This document shows, in pieces, positions 45,810 to 54,856 of a DNA stretch of 64,000 nt. Where the stretch lies: assembly GCA_965199945.1 (NCBI GenBank), contig OZ241354.1, positions 1,674,001 to 1,738,000 of the forward strand, written 5' to 3'. The DNA is from VXYL01 sp965199945. Its GTDB lineage: Bacteria; Pseudomonadota; Gammaproteobacteria; Pseudomonadales; Azotimanducaceae. The first letter of the stretch is position 1, and every line of letters begins with the position of its first letter. Position numbers and translations under genes: made by a program. The notes under the pieces are model-generated. The model was not told the DNA's origin. It ran no database searches and saw nothing but the letters and a program-made list of their open reading frames with translations.

Positions 45810-47504
45810 ATGGCCCACGAGACCATCATCGCCGGCGGCACCGTCGTCGACGGCAGCGGCGGCCCCACCAAGCGCACCGACGTCGCCATCGACAACGGGC
45901 GCATCAGTCGCGTCGGCGACCTCGCCGGCGAATCCGCCGCCAACACCATCGACGCCGCCGGCAAGCTGGTGACGCCCGGCTTCATCGATCTGCACACCCA
46001 CCTGGACGCGCAGATCGGCTGGGAACCGGAAATGCGCCCAAGCTCCTACCACGGCGTGACGACGGCGTTGATCGGCAACTGCGGCGTGACCTTCGCGCCC
46101 TGCGCCGAGAGCAACCGCCGCTATCTGGCGAAGCTCATGGAGGCGGTGGAGAACATCGCCGCCGACGCCATCATGGACGGCCTGCCGTGGAACTGGACCA
46201 GCTTCGGCGAATACCTCGACAGCGTGCAGGCGCTGAAGCCGGCGTTGAACGTGGTCGGCCTGGTCGGGCATTCGGCGATCCGCTTCGAGGCCATGGGCGA
46301 CAAGAGCTGCGACGAAGGCGTGCAGGCGGACGACAAGGAACTCGCGCACATCGTCGATCTGGTGAAGGAGTCCGTGGAAGGCGGCGCGGTCGGCTTTTCG
46401 ACATCGCGCTTTCTCGGCCATCGGGTGCCGGATGGACGGCTGACGCCGGGGACCTGGGCCGACGCCCGGGAGACCGCGGCCATCCAGCAGGCGGTCGTGG
46501 ACGCCGGCGGACGCGGCGGTCTGTTCCAAGTCGCGCCCGACATGCGCACCCGCTACCAGGTCGAACGGGACATGTTCGAGCGCGGCGCGGAAATCGGCTG
46601 CCAAGTGCTGTTCTCCGGCGGCGCCGGGGGAGACGGCGACGGCGGCGTCTCGCGCTGGCAGGAGTTCTTCGCGCGCAACAACGAGGCCGGGCGGCGCATC
46701 GCCTCCATCTGCCACACGCGGCCGAGCGGTTCCTTCTTCGGCCTCGCCCAGCAGGCGTTCCTGCGCACCCCCGCCTGGCGCGAGCTGATGCAGCTGCCGG
46801 ACATCCCGACGCGGGTGGCGGCTTTGAAGGATCCGGCGACGCGCAAGCGGCTCGTGGACGAAGCCAAGGAAGCCGGCGGCTTCGGGCAGACGGCGCGCAT
46901 CCTGCACCCGATGGGCACCGGCGAGTTCCCCGACTTCGACCTCGACAACAACAACAACCTCCAGCAGCTGGCCGACGCGGCCGGCAAGGACCCAGTGGAG
47001 GTCTACGTCGATCGCCTCGTCGCCTCGGAAGGCAAGGAACTGTGGAATCTGTGGGCCTTCGGCGGCGCGCTGGAAAACCAGTGGAACTACATGCGCCTGC
47101 CCTACGTCGTGCCGATGCTTGGCGACGCCGGCGCACACGTCGGCCAGTTCACGGATGCCGACTCGCCCACCTTCCTGCTCGGCGAACTCACCCGCGAACG
47201 CGGCGTGTACACGCTGCCGGAGGCCGTGCATCGCATTTCCGGCAAGTCCGCGCAGGTGCTCGGCCTCAAGGAACGCGGCGAACTGCGCGAGGGCTGGCAC
47301 GCCGACGTGAACGTCATCGACTACGACGAACTGCGCTCCTGCCACCCGGAATACCACAACGACTTCCCGCACAACGGCGGCCGGCTGGTGGTGAAGAGCA
47401 CGGGCTACGACGCCACGCTCGTCGCCGGCCAAGTAGTCATCGAAAACGGCGAGTACACCGGCAACCGCCCCGGCCAAGTGATCCGCGACTTCATTCGCGG
47501 CTGA
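45810..47504 (+). CDS. N-acyl-D-amino-acid deacylase / D-aminoacylase-like amidohydrolase
   Basis: Zinc-dependent amidohydrolase-superfamily enzyme; 564 residues. Metal-binding HTHLDAQ follows GFIDLHTHLD at about 53-62. Other family traits are TTALIGNCGVTFAPC, GHSAIR, GAVGFSTSR and LGDAGAHVG near the C-terminus with the catalytic-type Asp. This matches the D-aminoacylase group that deacylates N-acyl-D-amino acids, although many members act on other amides or lactones. The ATG at 45810 has AAGGAGG upstream; a TATGCT at 45750-45755 could be the -10 box. No signal peptide. Substrate assignment is by family only. Confidence 0.88.
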   Translation: MAHETIIAGGTVVDGSGGPTKRTDVAIDNGRISRVGDLAGESAANTIDAAGKLVTPGFIDLHTHLDAQIGWEPEMRPSSYHGVTTALIGNCGVTFAPCAESNRRYLAKLMEAVENIAADAIMDGLPWNWTSFGEYLDSVQALKPALNVVGLVGHSAIRFEAMGDKSCDEGVQADDKELAHIVDLVKESVEGGAVGFSTSRFLGHRVPDGRLTPGTWADARETAAIQQAVVDAGGRGGLFQVAPDMRTRYQVERDMFERGAEIGCQVLFSGGAGGDGDGGVSRWQEFFARNNEAGRRIASICHTRPSGSFFGLAQQAFLRTPAWRELMQLPDIPTRVAALKDPATRKRLVDEAKEAGGFGQTARILHPMGTGEFPDFDLDNNNNLQQLADAAGKDPVEVYVDRLVASEGKELWNLWAFGGALENQWNYMRLPYVVPMLGDAGAHVGQFTDADSPTFLLGELTRERGVYTLPEAVHRISGKSAQVLGLKERGELREGWHADVNVIDYDELRSCHPEYHNDFPHNGGRLVVKSTGYDATLVAGQVVIENGEYTGNRPGQVIRDFIRG

Positions 47505-47522
47505 GCGCTCGTCCGCGACGTC

Positions 47523-47552
47523 GGGTGCGCTGGTTCCCGCGCCAGCGCACCC
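47523..47552. terminator. Bidirectional terminator-like hairpin between convergent genes
   Basis: Perfect 11-bp arms (GGGTGCGCTGG and CCAGCGCACCC) around an 8-base loop. It is centred in the 90-bp gap between the amidohydrolase stop and the minus-strand barrel gene stop. T-tracts are short on both sides, so strength is uncertain. Confidence 0.6.
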
Positions 47553-47594
47553 GCGGTTGCTTCACTGGCGTTGCCCCTCGCCTTCGGCTGAGGA

Positions 47595-48548
47595 TCAGAA
47601 GCTCTTGCGCAGGCGCAAGCCAAGGGCGAAGAAGCCAGTGTCGCCTGTCTTGGTGCGGTAGCGCACCGGTTCGCTGCCGTTGCGGCGCAACTGCGAGGCG
47701 TGGCCACGCAGCCGGTCGTAAACGCCGCCGCCTTCGAATGGCGCGAAGCCGACCCAACGCGCCTGCAAGGTCAGAGACAAGCTCCGGGCAAGCGCGAAGT
47801 CGACGCCGGCGAGCAATTGCAGGCCGCGAAGCTGGTCGCGCAGACGGCCGGCGGCGCTGCTCGCTGTGCCGGCCAGATTGCGTCGCACCTCCTCTTCGTT
47901 GGGCAGGCCGCGCGCGGACTCGACGTCGTTCGGATCGTCGCTGCGCCGCCACAGCGCGGCGTATTCGAGGGAGGCGAATCCCACCCCGGCGCCGAGACCG
48001 ACGAACGGCGTCCAAGCGCCGGCGCTTGGCCAATCCACATAGACGTTGGCGAACAGGTTGCGCGACGAAAAGCCGTCGATGGTCTCGAAGGCTTCCGGCA
48101 GTTCCGCGCCGAAGATCCGTGTGAAGGCCACGCCGTCCGGACTCAGGATGGCCGACGATGCGTCCACGTCGGCGTCTCGGTGCATGAGTTCCAGTTCCAG
48201 CCGCCATCGGTCCGCGATGCGAAAGCCCACGGCTGCGGCGCCAACCACGCCCAAGGCACCGTCGAAGCGGCTCATCCAGTCGTCCACAGCGCCGTCTCCG
48301 CGCGCCATTGCCGTGCAGCCCCCGAGCTCCGCGAACCTGGGATTGACGAACTCGTCGCAGCGGCTGGCGCGATCGGTATCGCCAGAACGCAGCAGGATGT
48401 CCGGCGCCGCCTGGACGCCCAATTCTCCGGCGACGTACACCTGCGCCCATGCCGGCCAAGCCGCCAGCAGCGCCAGCGCGCCGGCGACGATGCCGCTCGC
48501 GGCGCTGGTTCGAGGCGCGAGGCAACGAAGGCGAACAGAGCCGGTCAT
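47595..48548 (-). CDS. Outer-membrane beta-barrel protein
   Basis: A 317-residue secreted protein. The signal peptide ends at about residue 35 (WPAWA before QVYVAGELG). The mature part has alternating strands typical of an 8- to 10-stranded barrel (VGFRIADRWRLELELMHRD, FVGLGAGVGFASLEYA, LQLLAGVDFALARSLSLTLQ). It ends with GLRLRKSF, a terminal phenylalanine as recognised by the BAM complex. Two cysteines in the first loop region may pair. Resembles OmpA/OmpW-like or P44-type barrels; no specific family assigned. Divergent from the glyoxalase-fold gene. Confidence 0.75.
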   Translation of the reverse strand: MTGSVRLRCLAPRTSAASGIVAGALALLAAWPAWAQVYVAGELGVQAAPDILLRSGDTDRASRCDEFVNPRFAELGGCTAMARGDGAVDDWMSRFDGALGVVGAAAVGFRIADRWRLELELMHRDADVDASSAILSPDGVAFTRIFGAELPEAFETIDGFSSRNLFANVYVDWPSAGAWTPFVGLGAGVGFASLEYAALWRRSDDPNDVESARGLPNEEEVRRNLAGTASSAAGRLRDQLRGLQLLAGVDFALARSLSLTLQARWVGFAPFEGGGVYDRLRGHASQLRRNGSEPVRYRTKTGDTGFFALGLRLRKSF

Positions 48549-48593
48549 TGCCTGCCCCCACTCGATTCGTGCTCGCCGAAGTGTAGTCTATGG

Positions 48594-49094
48594 ATGTTTG
48601 CGCAGCCGGCGGCACGCCGCAGCGCCCAACCCAGTTCGAGGAGAACGACCATCGCAAGCCCAGTCGTGGATCAACTGAATCTCGTGGTGGGCGACATGGA
48701 GAAGGCCATCGCCTTCTACCGTGCCGTTGGCTTCGACATCGCCGAGGAGGCGATCTGGAGCACGGACACCGGCGCCCATCACGTCGTGATGCGAATGCCC
48801 GACGGCTTCGAGTTGGCGCTCGACAGCGAGCGCTTGGCGGCGACCTACAACGCCGGCTGGCGGCCCGGGCGGAGCGAAGGCGGCGGCGTGGTGATTGGAC
48901 TGCGTCTTGCGAGCGCCGAAGCGGTGGATTCGACCTTCGCCCACCTCGCGGCCGACGGCCACGACGCCATGCAGCCGCCCTACTACACGTTCTGGGGTTC
49001 GCGCTACGCCATCGTCGCCGACCCGGACGGCAACCACATCGGCCTGATGGGGCCGCCCGAGGCGGAGCGGCGCGGCAAGCCGCCGGCGATCTGA
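48594..49094 (+). CDS. VOC (glyoxalase/bleomycin-resistance) fold protein
   Basis: Single VOC domain: DQLNLVVGDMEKAIAFYRAVGF at the N-terminus and WGSRYAIVADPDGNHIGLM at the C-terminus, with the family's metal-site arrangement only partly kept. The outer boundary given is the ATG at 48594. The domain itself begins at about 48651, where a good ribosome-binding site (GAGGAG, 48638-48643) is spaced 7 bases from an in-frame ATC that would be the natural start (147 residues); the next conventional start, GTG at 48666, is poorly spaced. Stop overlaps the next ATG (TGATG). Substrate unknown. Confidence 0.8.
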   Translation: MFAQPAARRSAQPSSRRTTIASPVVDQLNLVVGDMEKAIAFYRAVGFDIAEEAIWSTDTGAHHVVMRMPDGFELALDSERLAATYNAGWRPGRSEGGGVVIGLRLASAEAVDSTFAHLAADGHDAMQPPYYTFWGSRYAIVADPDGNHIGLMGPPEAERRGKPPAI

Positions 49095-50509
49095 TGGCGC
49101 TCGCCCTGCAAAATCTACGCGAGATGCGCCCCGGGCAGTGGTACTTGGCGGGGCCGTGGCCAAGCCGCCTGCGGCACCGCGACAGCGGCAGGACGCTCGC
49201 CGCCGAACGCGGCCTGCTGCTGGTGCCGTCGCGCCGCGAACACGACGCGAGCCCCGCCATCGCCCTGCCCTTCGTGCGCTGCCTGGCGAAACGCGACAGC
49301 GGACTGCCACCGTTGGTCGTGCTCTTCGGCGGGCCGGGTGCGGCCAGCATCGGCGCCTTCGAGACGCACTTCTTCCCGTGGGTGGAGCGCCTTGCCGAAA
49401 TCTGCGACGTCGTGACCTTCGATCAACGGGGCTGCCATGGCGCGTTGCCCTGTCTCGACAACCCGTTCCGCCTCGAGTTGCCCACCGACGCGCCGACGAC
49501 CCGCGACGCCTACCTCGCCGCCCAGCGCGTCAATGCACGCGACCTGGCCGCGACCTGGCGGGAGCGCGGCGTGGACTGGAACGCCTACAACACCGTCGAA
49601 AGCGCGCACGACGTGAACGACCTGCGCCAGGCCCTCGGCGCCGAGCGCATCAATCTACACGGCGCGAGCTACGGTTCCCACCTGGGGCTTGCGTTCCTCA
49701 AGCGCTACGGCGAAACCGTCGAACGCGCCATCCTGTGCATCGTCGAGGGGCTCGACGACACGCACAAGCTGCCAGCCAACGTCGATGCGCACTTTCGCGG
49801 CATCAGTGCGCTTGCCCGGGGAGCGTCGGCACTGCAAGGCCAATGCCCCGACCTCTACGGCGAACTGCGCACCGCCATCGACGACTTCCGAGAGCGCCCG
49901 CTGCCGGTGAAGCTGCACGATGCCGACGGCCGGCAGCGCACCTTCCTCATGGGCGGCTTCGCGGTTCAGCAACTGCTCTCGGCCGCCCTCGGCAGCACCC
50001 GCGCCATCGCCGCCCTGCCGACCTTGGCGCGGCGTCTCTCGCGCCGTTCGGAGAGCGCCTTCAAGCGTCTGAACGGGCGTCTTCCGGCGGCGGGGATCCA
50101 CGGCATGATGCTGGCGATGGACTGCGCGTCCGGCGCCACGGAAGCCCGCTTGGTGGCCATCGAGTCGCAGCGCAAGGCGACGATCCTAGACGACGTGTTC
50201 AACCTGCCCTTTCCGTACATCGGCGCGGACCTCGGCATCGACGATCTCGGCGACGCCTTTCGGGCGCCGGTTTCGAGTACGGTGCCAACGCTTTTCTGCA
50301 GCGGCGCACTCGACGGGCGCACGCCAACGGACAACGCCTTGGTGGCCAGCAAGGGGTTCACGGATTCGCGCCTGCTGCTGGTCGAGGGCGCGTCCCACGA
50401 GGTGCCGGACGTGCTGATCGACGAGCACCTGCGCTTTCTGGCCGGCAAGGAGCCGACCCAGGAACGCCTATCCAAGCCGTTCTCCTTCGAACCGGTCGCT
50501 GCGGACTGA
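49094..50509 (+). CDS. Alpha/beta hydrolase, proline-iminopeptidase-like
   Basis: A 471-residue serine hydrolase related to prolyl aminopeptidases and the TAP-like group. The oxyanion region is LFGGPGAASIG; FDQRGCHGA is the typical second motif. The nucleophile Ser is in LHGASYGSHLG, with the likely acid Asp in SGALDGRTPTDN and His in VEGASHEVPD. No signal peptide, so probably cytoplasmic. The start overlaps the VOC gene (TGATG), and glutamate dehydrogenase begins 5 bp after its stop, suggesting a three-gene operon in peptide or amino-acid use. Confidence 0.86.
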   Translation: MALALQNLREMRPGQWYLAGPWPSRLRHRDSGRTLAAERGLLLVPSRREHDASPAIALPFVRCLAKRDSGLPPLVVLFGGPGAASIGAFETHFFPWVERLAEICDVVTFDQRGCHGALPCLDNPFRLELPTDAPTTRDAYLAAQRVNARDLAATWRERGVDWNAYNTVESAHDVNDLRQALGAERINLHGASYGSHLGLAFLKRYGETVERAILCIVEGLDDTHKLPANVDAHFRGISALARGASALQGQCPDLYGELRTAIDDFRERPLPVKLHDADGRQRTFLMGGFAVQQLLSAALGSTRAIAALPTLARRLSRRSESAFKRLNGRLPAAGIHGMMLAMDCASGATEARLVAIESQRKATILDDVFNLPFPYIGADLGIDDLGDAFRAPVSSTVPTLFCSGALDGRTPTDNALVASKGFTDSRLLLVEGASHEVPDVLIDEHLRFLAGKEPTQERLSKPFSFEPVAAD

Positions 50510-50514
50510 CCCGC

Positions 50515-51864
50515 ATGGCCAGCGACGACCCACGCCTAGCCGCCTTCATGGAGGGCCTCAAGCGGCGCAATCCGGGCGAGCCGGAGTTCCATCAGGCGGT
50601 CTTCGAGGTGGCGGAGTCGCTGGTGCCGCTGATCGCCGCGCACCCGGAATACGAGGAAGCGCGGATTCTCGAACGCTTGACGGAACCGGACCGAATCGTG
50701 GTGTTCCGGGTCACTTGGCTCGACGACGCCGGCCGCGTCCACGTCAACCGCGCTTGGCGCGTGCAGTTCTGCAACGCCATCGGGCCATACAAGGGCGGGC
50801 TGCGCTTCCATCCCACGGTGACGCAGAGCGTGCTGAAGTTCCTCGGCTTCGAGCAGATCTTCAAGAACAGTCTCACCGGCCTGCCGATGGGCGGCGCCAA
50901 GGGCGGCGCGAACTTCGACCCGCGCGGCAAGAGCGACACCGAGGTGATGCGCTTCTGCCAGGCCATGATGCGCGAGCTGCATCGGCACATCGGCGCCGAC
51001 ACCGACGTTCCCGCCGGCGACATCGGCGTTGGCGCGCGCGAAATCGGCTATCTGTTCGGCGCCTTCCTGCGGCTCGGCAACCGCTTCACCGGCGCGTTCA
51101 CGGGCAAGGGCCTGGCGTTCGGCGGCAGCGTTCTGCGGAAAGAAGCCACCGGCTACGGCGCCGCCTACTTTCTGCGCGACATGCTGGCGGGCACTGGCGA
51201 CGACATCGCCGGCAAGACCGCGGTGGTGTCCGGCGCTGGCAACGTCGCGCTATACGGCATCGCCAAGCTCGCCGAGCTCGGCGCCAAGGTCGTTACGGCA
51301 TCGGATTCGAGCGGCTTCGTATACGACCCCCAGGGCATCCACGGCGAGCGGCTCGACTGGCTGAAGGACTTGAAGGAGGTGCGGCGCGGGCGGCTGCGCG
51401 AATACGCCGAACACTTCGGCTGCGCCTACCACGAAGGCGAACGGCCTTGGCGCGTGCCCTGCGACGTCGCCATGCCGTGCGCAACGCAGAACGAGCTCGA
51501 CGGCGACGACGCGCAGGCGCTGCTTGGCAACGGCGTCAAGGCGGTCGCCGAAGGCGCCAACATGCCCGCCACCACCGCCGCCGTTCGGACCTTCGTCGAT
51601 GCGAAGATCCTGTTCGCCCCCGGCAAGGCCGCCAACGCCGGCGGCGTGGCGGTCTCCGGACTGGAGCAGAGCCAGAACGCGCTGCGCATCGCGTGGACCG
51701 AGGACGAAGTGGACGCACGCCTGCAAGCCATCATGCGCGACATCCACGACAAGTGCCGTGACGAAGGCGCCGAGACCGACGGCTTCGTACACTACGTGCG
51801 CGGCGCAAACATCGCCGGCTTCCGCAAGGTGGCCGCGGCCATGCTTGCGCTGGGCGTGGTCTAG
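50515..51864 (+). CDS. gdhA: NADP-specific glutamate dehydrogenase
   Basis: Interconverts 2-oxoglutarate plus ammonia and glutamate; 449 residues, hexameric (class I) type. Key blocks are GPYKGGLRFHPTV with the substrate-binding Lys, LPMGGAKGGANFDP with the catalytic Lys, DVPAGDIGVGAREIGY, TGKGLAFGGS and the nucleotide fold VVSGAGNVALYG, whose SGAGNVA form fits NADP-type enzymes. C-terminal YVRGANIAGF is also family-typical. ATG at 50515, 5 bp after the hydrolase gene. Identification is secure; coenzyme preference is inferred. Confidence 0.95.
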   Translation: MASDDPRLAAFMEGLKRRNPGEPEFHQAVFEVAESLVPLIAAHPEYEEARILERLTEPDRIVVFRVTWLDDAGRVHVNRAWRVQFCNAIGPYKGGLRFHPTVTQSVLKFLGFEQIFKNSLTGLPMGGAKGGANFDPRGKSDTEVMRFCQAMMRELHRHIGADTDVPAGDIGVGAREIGYLFGAFLRLGNRFTGAFTGKGLAFGGSVLRKEATGYGAAYFLRDMLAGTGDDIAGKTAVVSGAGNVALYGIAKLAELGAKVVTASDSSGFVYDPQGIHGERLDWLKDLKEVRRGRLREYAEHFGCAYHEGERPWRVPCDVAMPCATQNELDGDDAQALLGNGVKAVAEGANMPATTAAVRTFVDAKILFAPGKAANAGGVAVSGLEQSQNALRIAWTEDEVDARLQAIMRDIHDKCRDEGAETDGFVHYVRGANIAGFRKVAAAMLALGVV

Positions 51865-51918
51865 CGCCAATCCGAGCATTTGGGCTGAACGCAATCTGAA
51901 CGGCGCCGCGGTTCGTCG

Positions 51919-51948
51919 TTGCCACGCTTTCGGCGCTCGGCATAGAGT
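51919..51948 (+). promoter_or_regulatory. Candidate promoter TTGCCA-18-TAGAGT
   Basis: The -35 TTGCCA (51919-51924) and -10 TAGAGT (51943-51948) are separated by 18 bp, 34 bp before the next ATG. This is the most complete sigma-70-like pair I saw in the window. Confidence 0.5.
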
Positions 51949-51982
51949 GCGGTTCGCAGCTTGGCAACCAGAGGAAACCGCC

Positions 51983-52660
51983 ATGCCACGGAGCTTCATT
52001 TCGACGACCCAAGGCGACGCCGGGCGGGATCAACGGCGGCGGCTTGGGCACATCATGCTCGCCGCCATTGCCGCGTGCTTCGTCTTCTCGGCCGACATCG
52101 CGCTGGCAAGCGACCACGACGATCACGACGAAGGCGTCGCCACGAGGATTCTGATCGGACAGTGCTACGCGGCGTGCATGGACCGCGGCCAGACGACGGC
52201 GCTCGCCCTCTACGCTCGTTCGGACCGCTTGTCCGACCTGCTGATCTCGGACGAATACCACGCGCTCACGACCGACTCCCAGGAACAGCTGGTGCGGCTC
52301 GAGGAAGACGCCATCTGCGCCTTGGCGCAAGATCACGTGCGCACCTTGGACGGCTGCCAAGCGAGCTGCCAGGACATCGAGCGCAGCCGCGGCGGCAATA
52401 TTGGTTCAGCGGCGCGCACGCGCTTTCGACACCTCTTCGACGCCGAGCGCAGGGCATTGCAGGACGTGGGCCTGTGGCGCGGCTATGCGGAATCGACGAC
52501 GTCCGGCGCCGCCTTCGACGCCGGCTGCGACCGCTACTGGGGCGCCGGCCAGAGCGCGGCATCGAGCCTGGTCGCCAGCATTCCGGCCCGTGTGCGCCAC
52601 CGGCAGCACCGGCCGCTGCGCGTCCCGCCGAGACCGCGCGCCGGCCAAGGCGGGCCGTGA
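51983..52660 (+). CDS. Secreted protein of unknown function with paired cysteines
   Basis: A 225-residue protein. The N-terminus is charged and followed by a hydrophobic core (about 29-45) and a likely cleavage after DIALA, then a His/Asp-rich stretch SDHDDHDEG. Cysteines occur as CYAACMDRG and CQASCQDIE plus two more, suggesting disulfide-linked helices. It is mostly helical, with no recognised domain. The last 25 residues are rich in Arg and Pro. GAGGAAA precedes the ATG at 51983. A homologue search would be needed to name it; I do not recognise it. Confidence 0.6.
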   Translation: MPRSFISTTQGDAGRDQRRRLGHIMLAAIAACFVFSADIALASDHDDHDEGVATRILIGQCYAACMDRGQTTALALYARSDRLSDLLISDEYHALTTDSQEQLVRLEEDAICALAQDHVRTLDGCQASCQDIERSRGGNIGSAARTRFRHLFDAERRALQDVGLWRGYAESTTSGAAFDAGCDRYWGAGQSAASSLVASIPARVRHRQHRPLRVPPRPRAGQGGP

Positions 52661-52854
52661 AGCGCCCTTGCAGGGAGTACGCGCTCTGCGGACAGGTGTC
52701 CTATGCGAAGAGCTTGAACTCGGGGACAAGGTTGAGCGTAGGCTGGATTCGCTCTCGCTCGCCACGGCGAGCGGCGCAACGTTCGCGGCGGCTCGTTGTC
52801 TAAACGCCGGCGAAGTTTTGGCTTGAAGCCGTCCCATTGAGAGAGAATGCCGCC

Positions 52855-54252
52855 ATGCGTACCGCCACGCTTCTGGTTGCCCTCGTCGGCCTTGTCCTTC
52901 CGGCACTGCCGGCCGGCGCTGCCGGGGCTGGCGAGAAGATGTACCGCGAGTTCGTTGCCGAGGGGCAGATCTACGGCGACGAACGTTGGCAGCGCTACGT
53001 GCGCGACATCGGCGAGCGGCTGCTTCGGCACACCACGGACGCCGGCCGGGAGTACCACTTCCACGTGCTGGACGGCGACGAAGTGAACGCCTTTGCGACC
53101 GGCGACGCCTACATCTTCGTCAGCCGCGGCCTGCTCGCCTACCTGGAGTCGGAAGACCAGCTGGCGGCGGTGATCGGCCACGAGATCGGCCACGTGGTCG
53201 GGCGCCACATGCGCAAGCGCCGCCTCACGAACATCTCCGGCAAGCTCATCGGCGTTGCCGCGGCCATGGCCACCGGCCGCGGCGAACTGATGCGCGACGT
53301 CGCCAATCCGCTCACCACCCTGCTGGTGTCCGGCTACGGGCGCGAAATGGAGTTGGAAGCGGATCAGCTCGGCGGCGAGTTCATGGCGCTCGCCGGCTAC
53401 GACCCGGAGGCGATCATCGAGACGGTGTGGGTGCTCAAGGATCAGCAGATCTTCTCCAAGCAGGTGGCGGCCAAGGCGCCCACCTACCACGGTCTCACCG
53501 CCTCCCATCCGCGCAACGACCGGCGCCTGCATGCCGCCGTGGGGTACGCACGGGGCATGTCGCCGGAGGAAACCGTCGAACCGCTGGGGGACTTCTGGGA
53601 GCTGATGAACGGCCTCGTCTACGGCGACGAAGCGGCTGGCGGGTCGGTGCGCGACGAGACCTACTACCACGGCGGGCTGCGTGTGGTGATGCCCTTCCCG
53701 GAAGGCTGGCGCGTGACGGCGCCGCAGACGCAGGTTCTGGCCGAAGCCCCCGGCGGCAAGGCCGAGGCCGCCATCATGGTGACGCGCCACGAGATGGTCA
53801 AGCGCCGCTCGCCGGAGGAATACGTCGTCCGCGTCCTCAAGCGCGACGACGTGCAGAACGGCCTGGAACTGGACGTCAACGGCGCGCCGGCCTTCATCGG
53901 CGAAATCGACACCAGCGAGTCGAACGCGCAGCTGCAGCTCATCGCCGTGCTCTATCTGCGCCAGGACGTCTTCCTGCTCAAGGGCGAGTGCGGCCCCCAA
54001 GGCGACCCGGAGCGCTTTCGGACGCAGTTCGAGGAGACCCTCGAGGCGTTGCGGCCAATGACCTCCGACGATGTCCAGGAACTGAACAGCCGCCGCATCG
54101 AGGTCGTCGTCGCCGAGCCGGGCGCGACCTACGCCGCGTTGGCGACGCAAACCTCCCTGCGCAGCCATCCGGTGGAAACCCTGCGCCTGCTGAACGCCGA
54201 CTATCCCAACGGCGAACCCCGCGCCGGGGACTACGTGAAGATCGTCAAGTAG
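52855..54252 (+). CDS. M48-family zinc metalloprotease, secreted, with LysM-like C-terminus
   Basis: Periplasmic metallopeptidase related to BepA/LoiP-type quality-control proteases; 465 residues. Signal peptide about 1-22. The zinc motif HEIGH is at 109-113 (AAVIGHEIGHVVGRH), with the third ligand Glu in EMELEADQLG near 168. A middle domain of unknown type follows. The last about 45 residues (PGATYAALA through GDYVKIVK) look LysM-like. The chosen start is the ATG at 52855 after GAGAGA; an in-frame TTG at 52837 would lengthen the leader. The preceding 194-bp gap holds only a 7-bp hairpin (52756-52773). Confidence 0.9.
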   Translation: MRTATLLVALVGLVLPALPAGAAGAGEKMYREFVAEGQIYGDERWQRYVRDIGERLLRHTTDAGREYHFHVLDGDEVNAFATGDAYIFVSRGLLAYLESEDQLAAVIGHEIGHVVGRHMRKRRLTNISGKLIGVAAAMATGRGELMRDVANPLTTLLVSGYGREMELEADQLGGEFMALAGYDPEAIIETVWVLKDQQIFSKQVAAKAPTYHGLTASHPRNDRRLHAAVGYARGMSPEETVEPLGDFWELMNGLVYGDEAAGGSVRDETYYHGGLRVVMPFPEGWRVTAPQTQVLAEAPGGKAEAAIMVTRHEMVKRRSPEEYVVRVLKRDDVQNGLELDVNGAPAFIGEIDTSESNAQLQLIAVLYLRQDVFLLKGECGPQGDPERFRTQFEETLEALRPMTSDDVQELNSRRIEVVVAEPGATYAALATQTSLRSHPVETLRLLNADYPNGEPRAGDYVKIVK

Positions 54253-54261
54253 CCGCCAAGC

Positions 54262-54852
54262 TCAGTACGGCGACTTTCCGCGCTCCTCCTGGGCGAAGGC
54301 CGCAAGCACCGGCAGGTAGCGCTTGGCGTCCGCCGAGAAACCCGCCAGATCGCCATCGAGAGCCACATCCAGGTGCGCCGCGAGATGCTGCATCCGCAGC
54401 CGGCGCAGCACGTGGCCCATGGCGCGGTGCGCCACGTCCGGCTCGACGTAGGCCGAGAGCAGGTCGCGGCGCACCATGTAGTCGACGAAATCCCGCGCCC
54501 GCTCCGGCACCCAGGGCGCGTAGCTGGCGAGGGCGGCGTAGACCTTGGCGGCGAAGGCCGGCAGTTCTTCCTTCGAATAGCGCGGCCAGTCCAAGGCCAG
54601 GCAGTGGTCGGCGACGATGTCCAAGAGCACCGGCGCCGGACGCCGCAGCGCCGGATGGAAGCGCGCCACGCTGTCGGCCAAGAGGGGCAGCCGGTTCGAG
54701 AACGAGTCGATGCGGCGGTGCAGCCAGATGCCAGCGCGCAGCTCCGCCGGCATCTGCTCGGGAATCCGTCCCTTCACGAAATCGCCCAGAACGCCGCCGG
54801 CGAGCCAGCCGTCCCCTGGGCTTGCCAGCAGGCAGTGCGCCAGGAAGTTCAC
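54262..54852 (-). CDS. acpH: Acyl carrier protein phosphodiesterase
   Basis: Removes the 4'-phosphopantetheine group from acyl carrier protein; 196 residues, normal for AcpH (PF04336). Typical text is MNFLAHCLLAS at the start, GGVLGDFVKGR, GIWLHRRIDSFSN (metal-binding His/Asp) and DIVADHCLALDW. The start is a GTG at 54852, 4 bp after the gshA stop, so it is likely cotranscribed with gshA. It is convergent with the M48 gene. AcpH is characteristic of gammaproteobacteria and relatives. Confidence 0.93.
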   Translation of the reverse strand: MNFLAHCLLASPGDGWLAGGVLGDFVKGRIPEQMPAELRAGIWLHRRIDSFSNRLPLLADSVARFHPALRRPAPVLLDIVADHCLALDWPRYSKEELPAFAAKVYAALASYAPWVPERARDFVDYMVRRDLLSAYVEPDVAHRAMGHVLRRLRMQHLAAHLDVALDGDLAGFSADAKRYLPVLAAFAQEERGKSPY

Positions 54853-54856
54853 GCGC

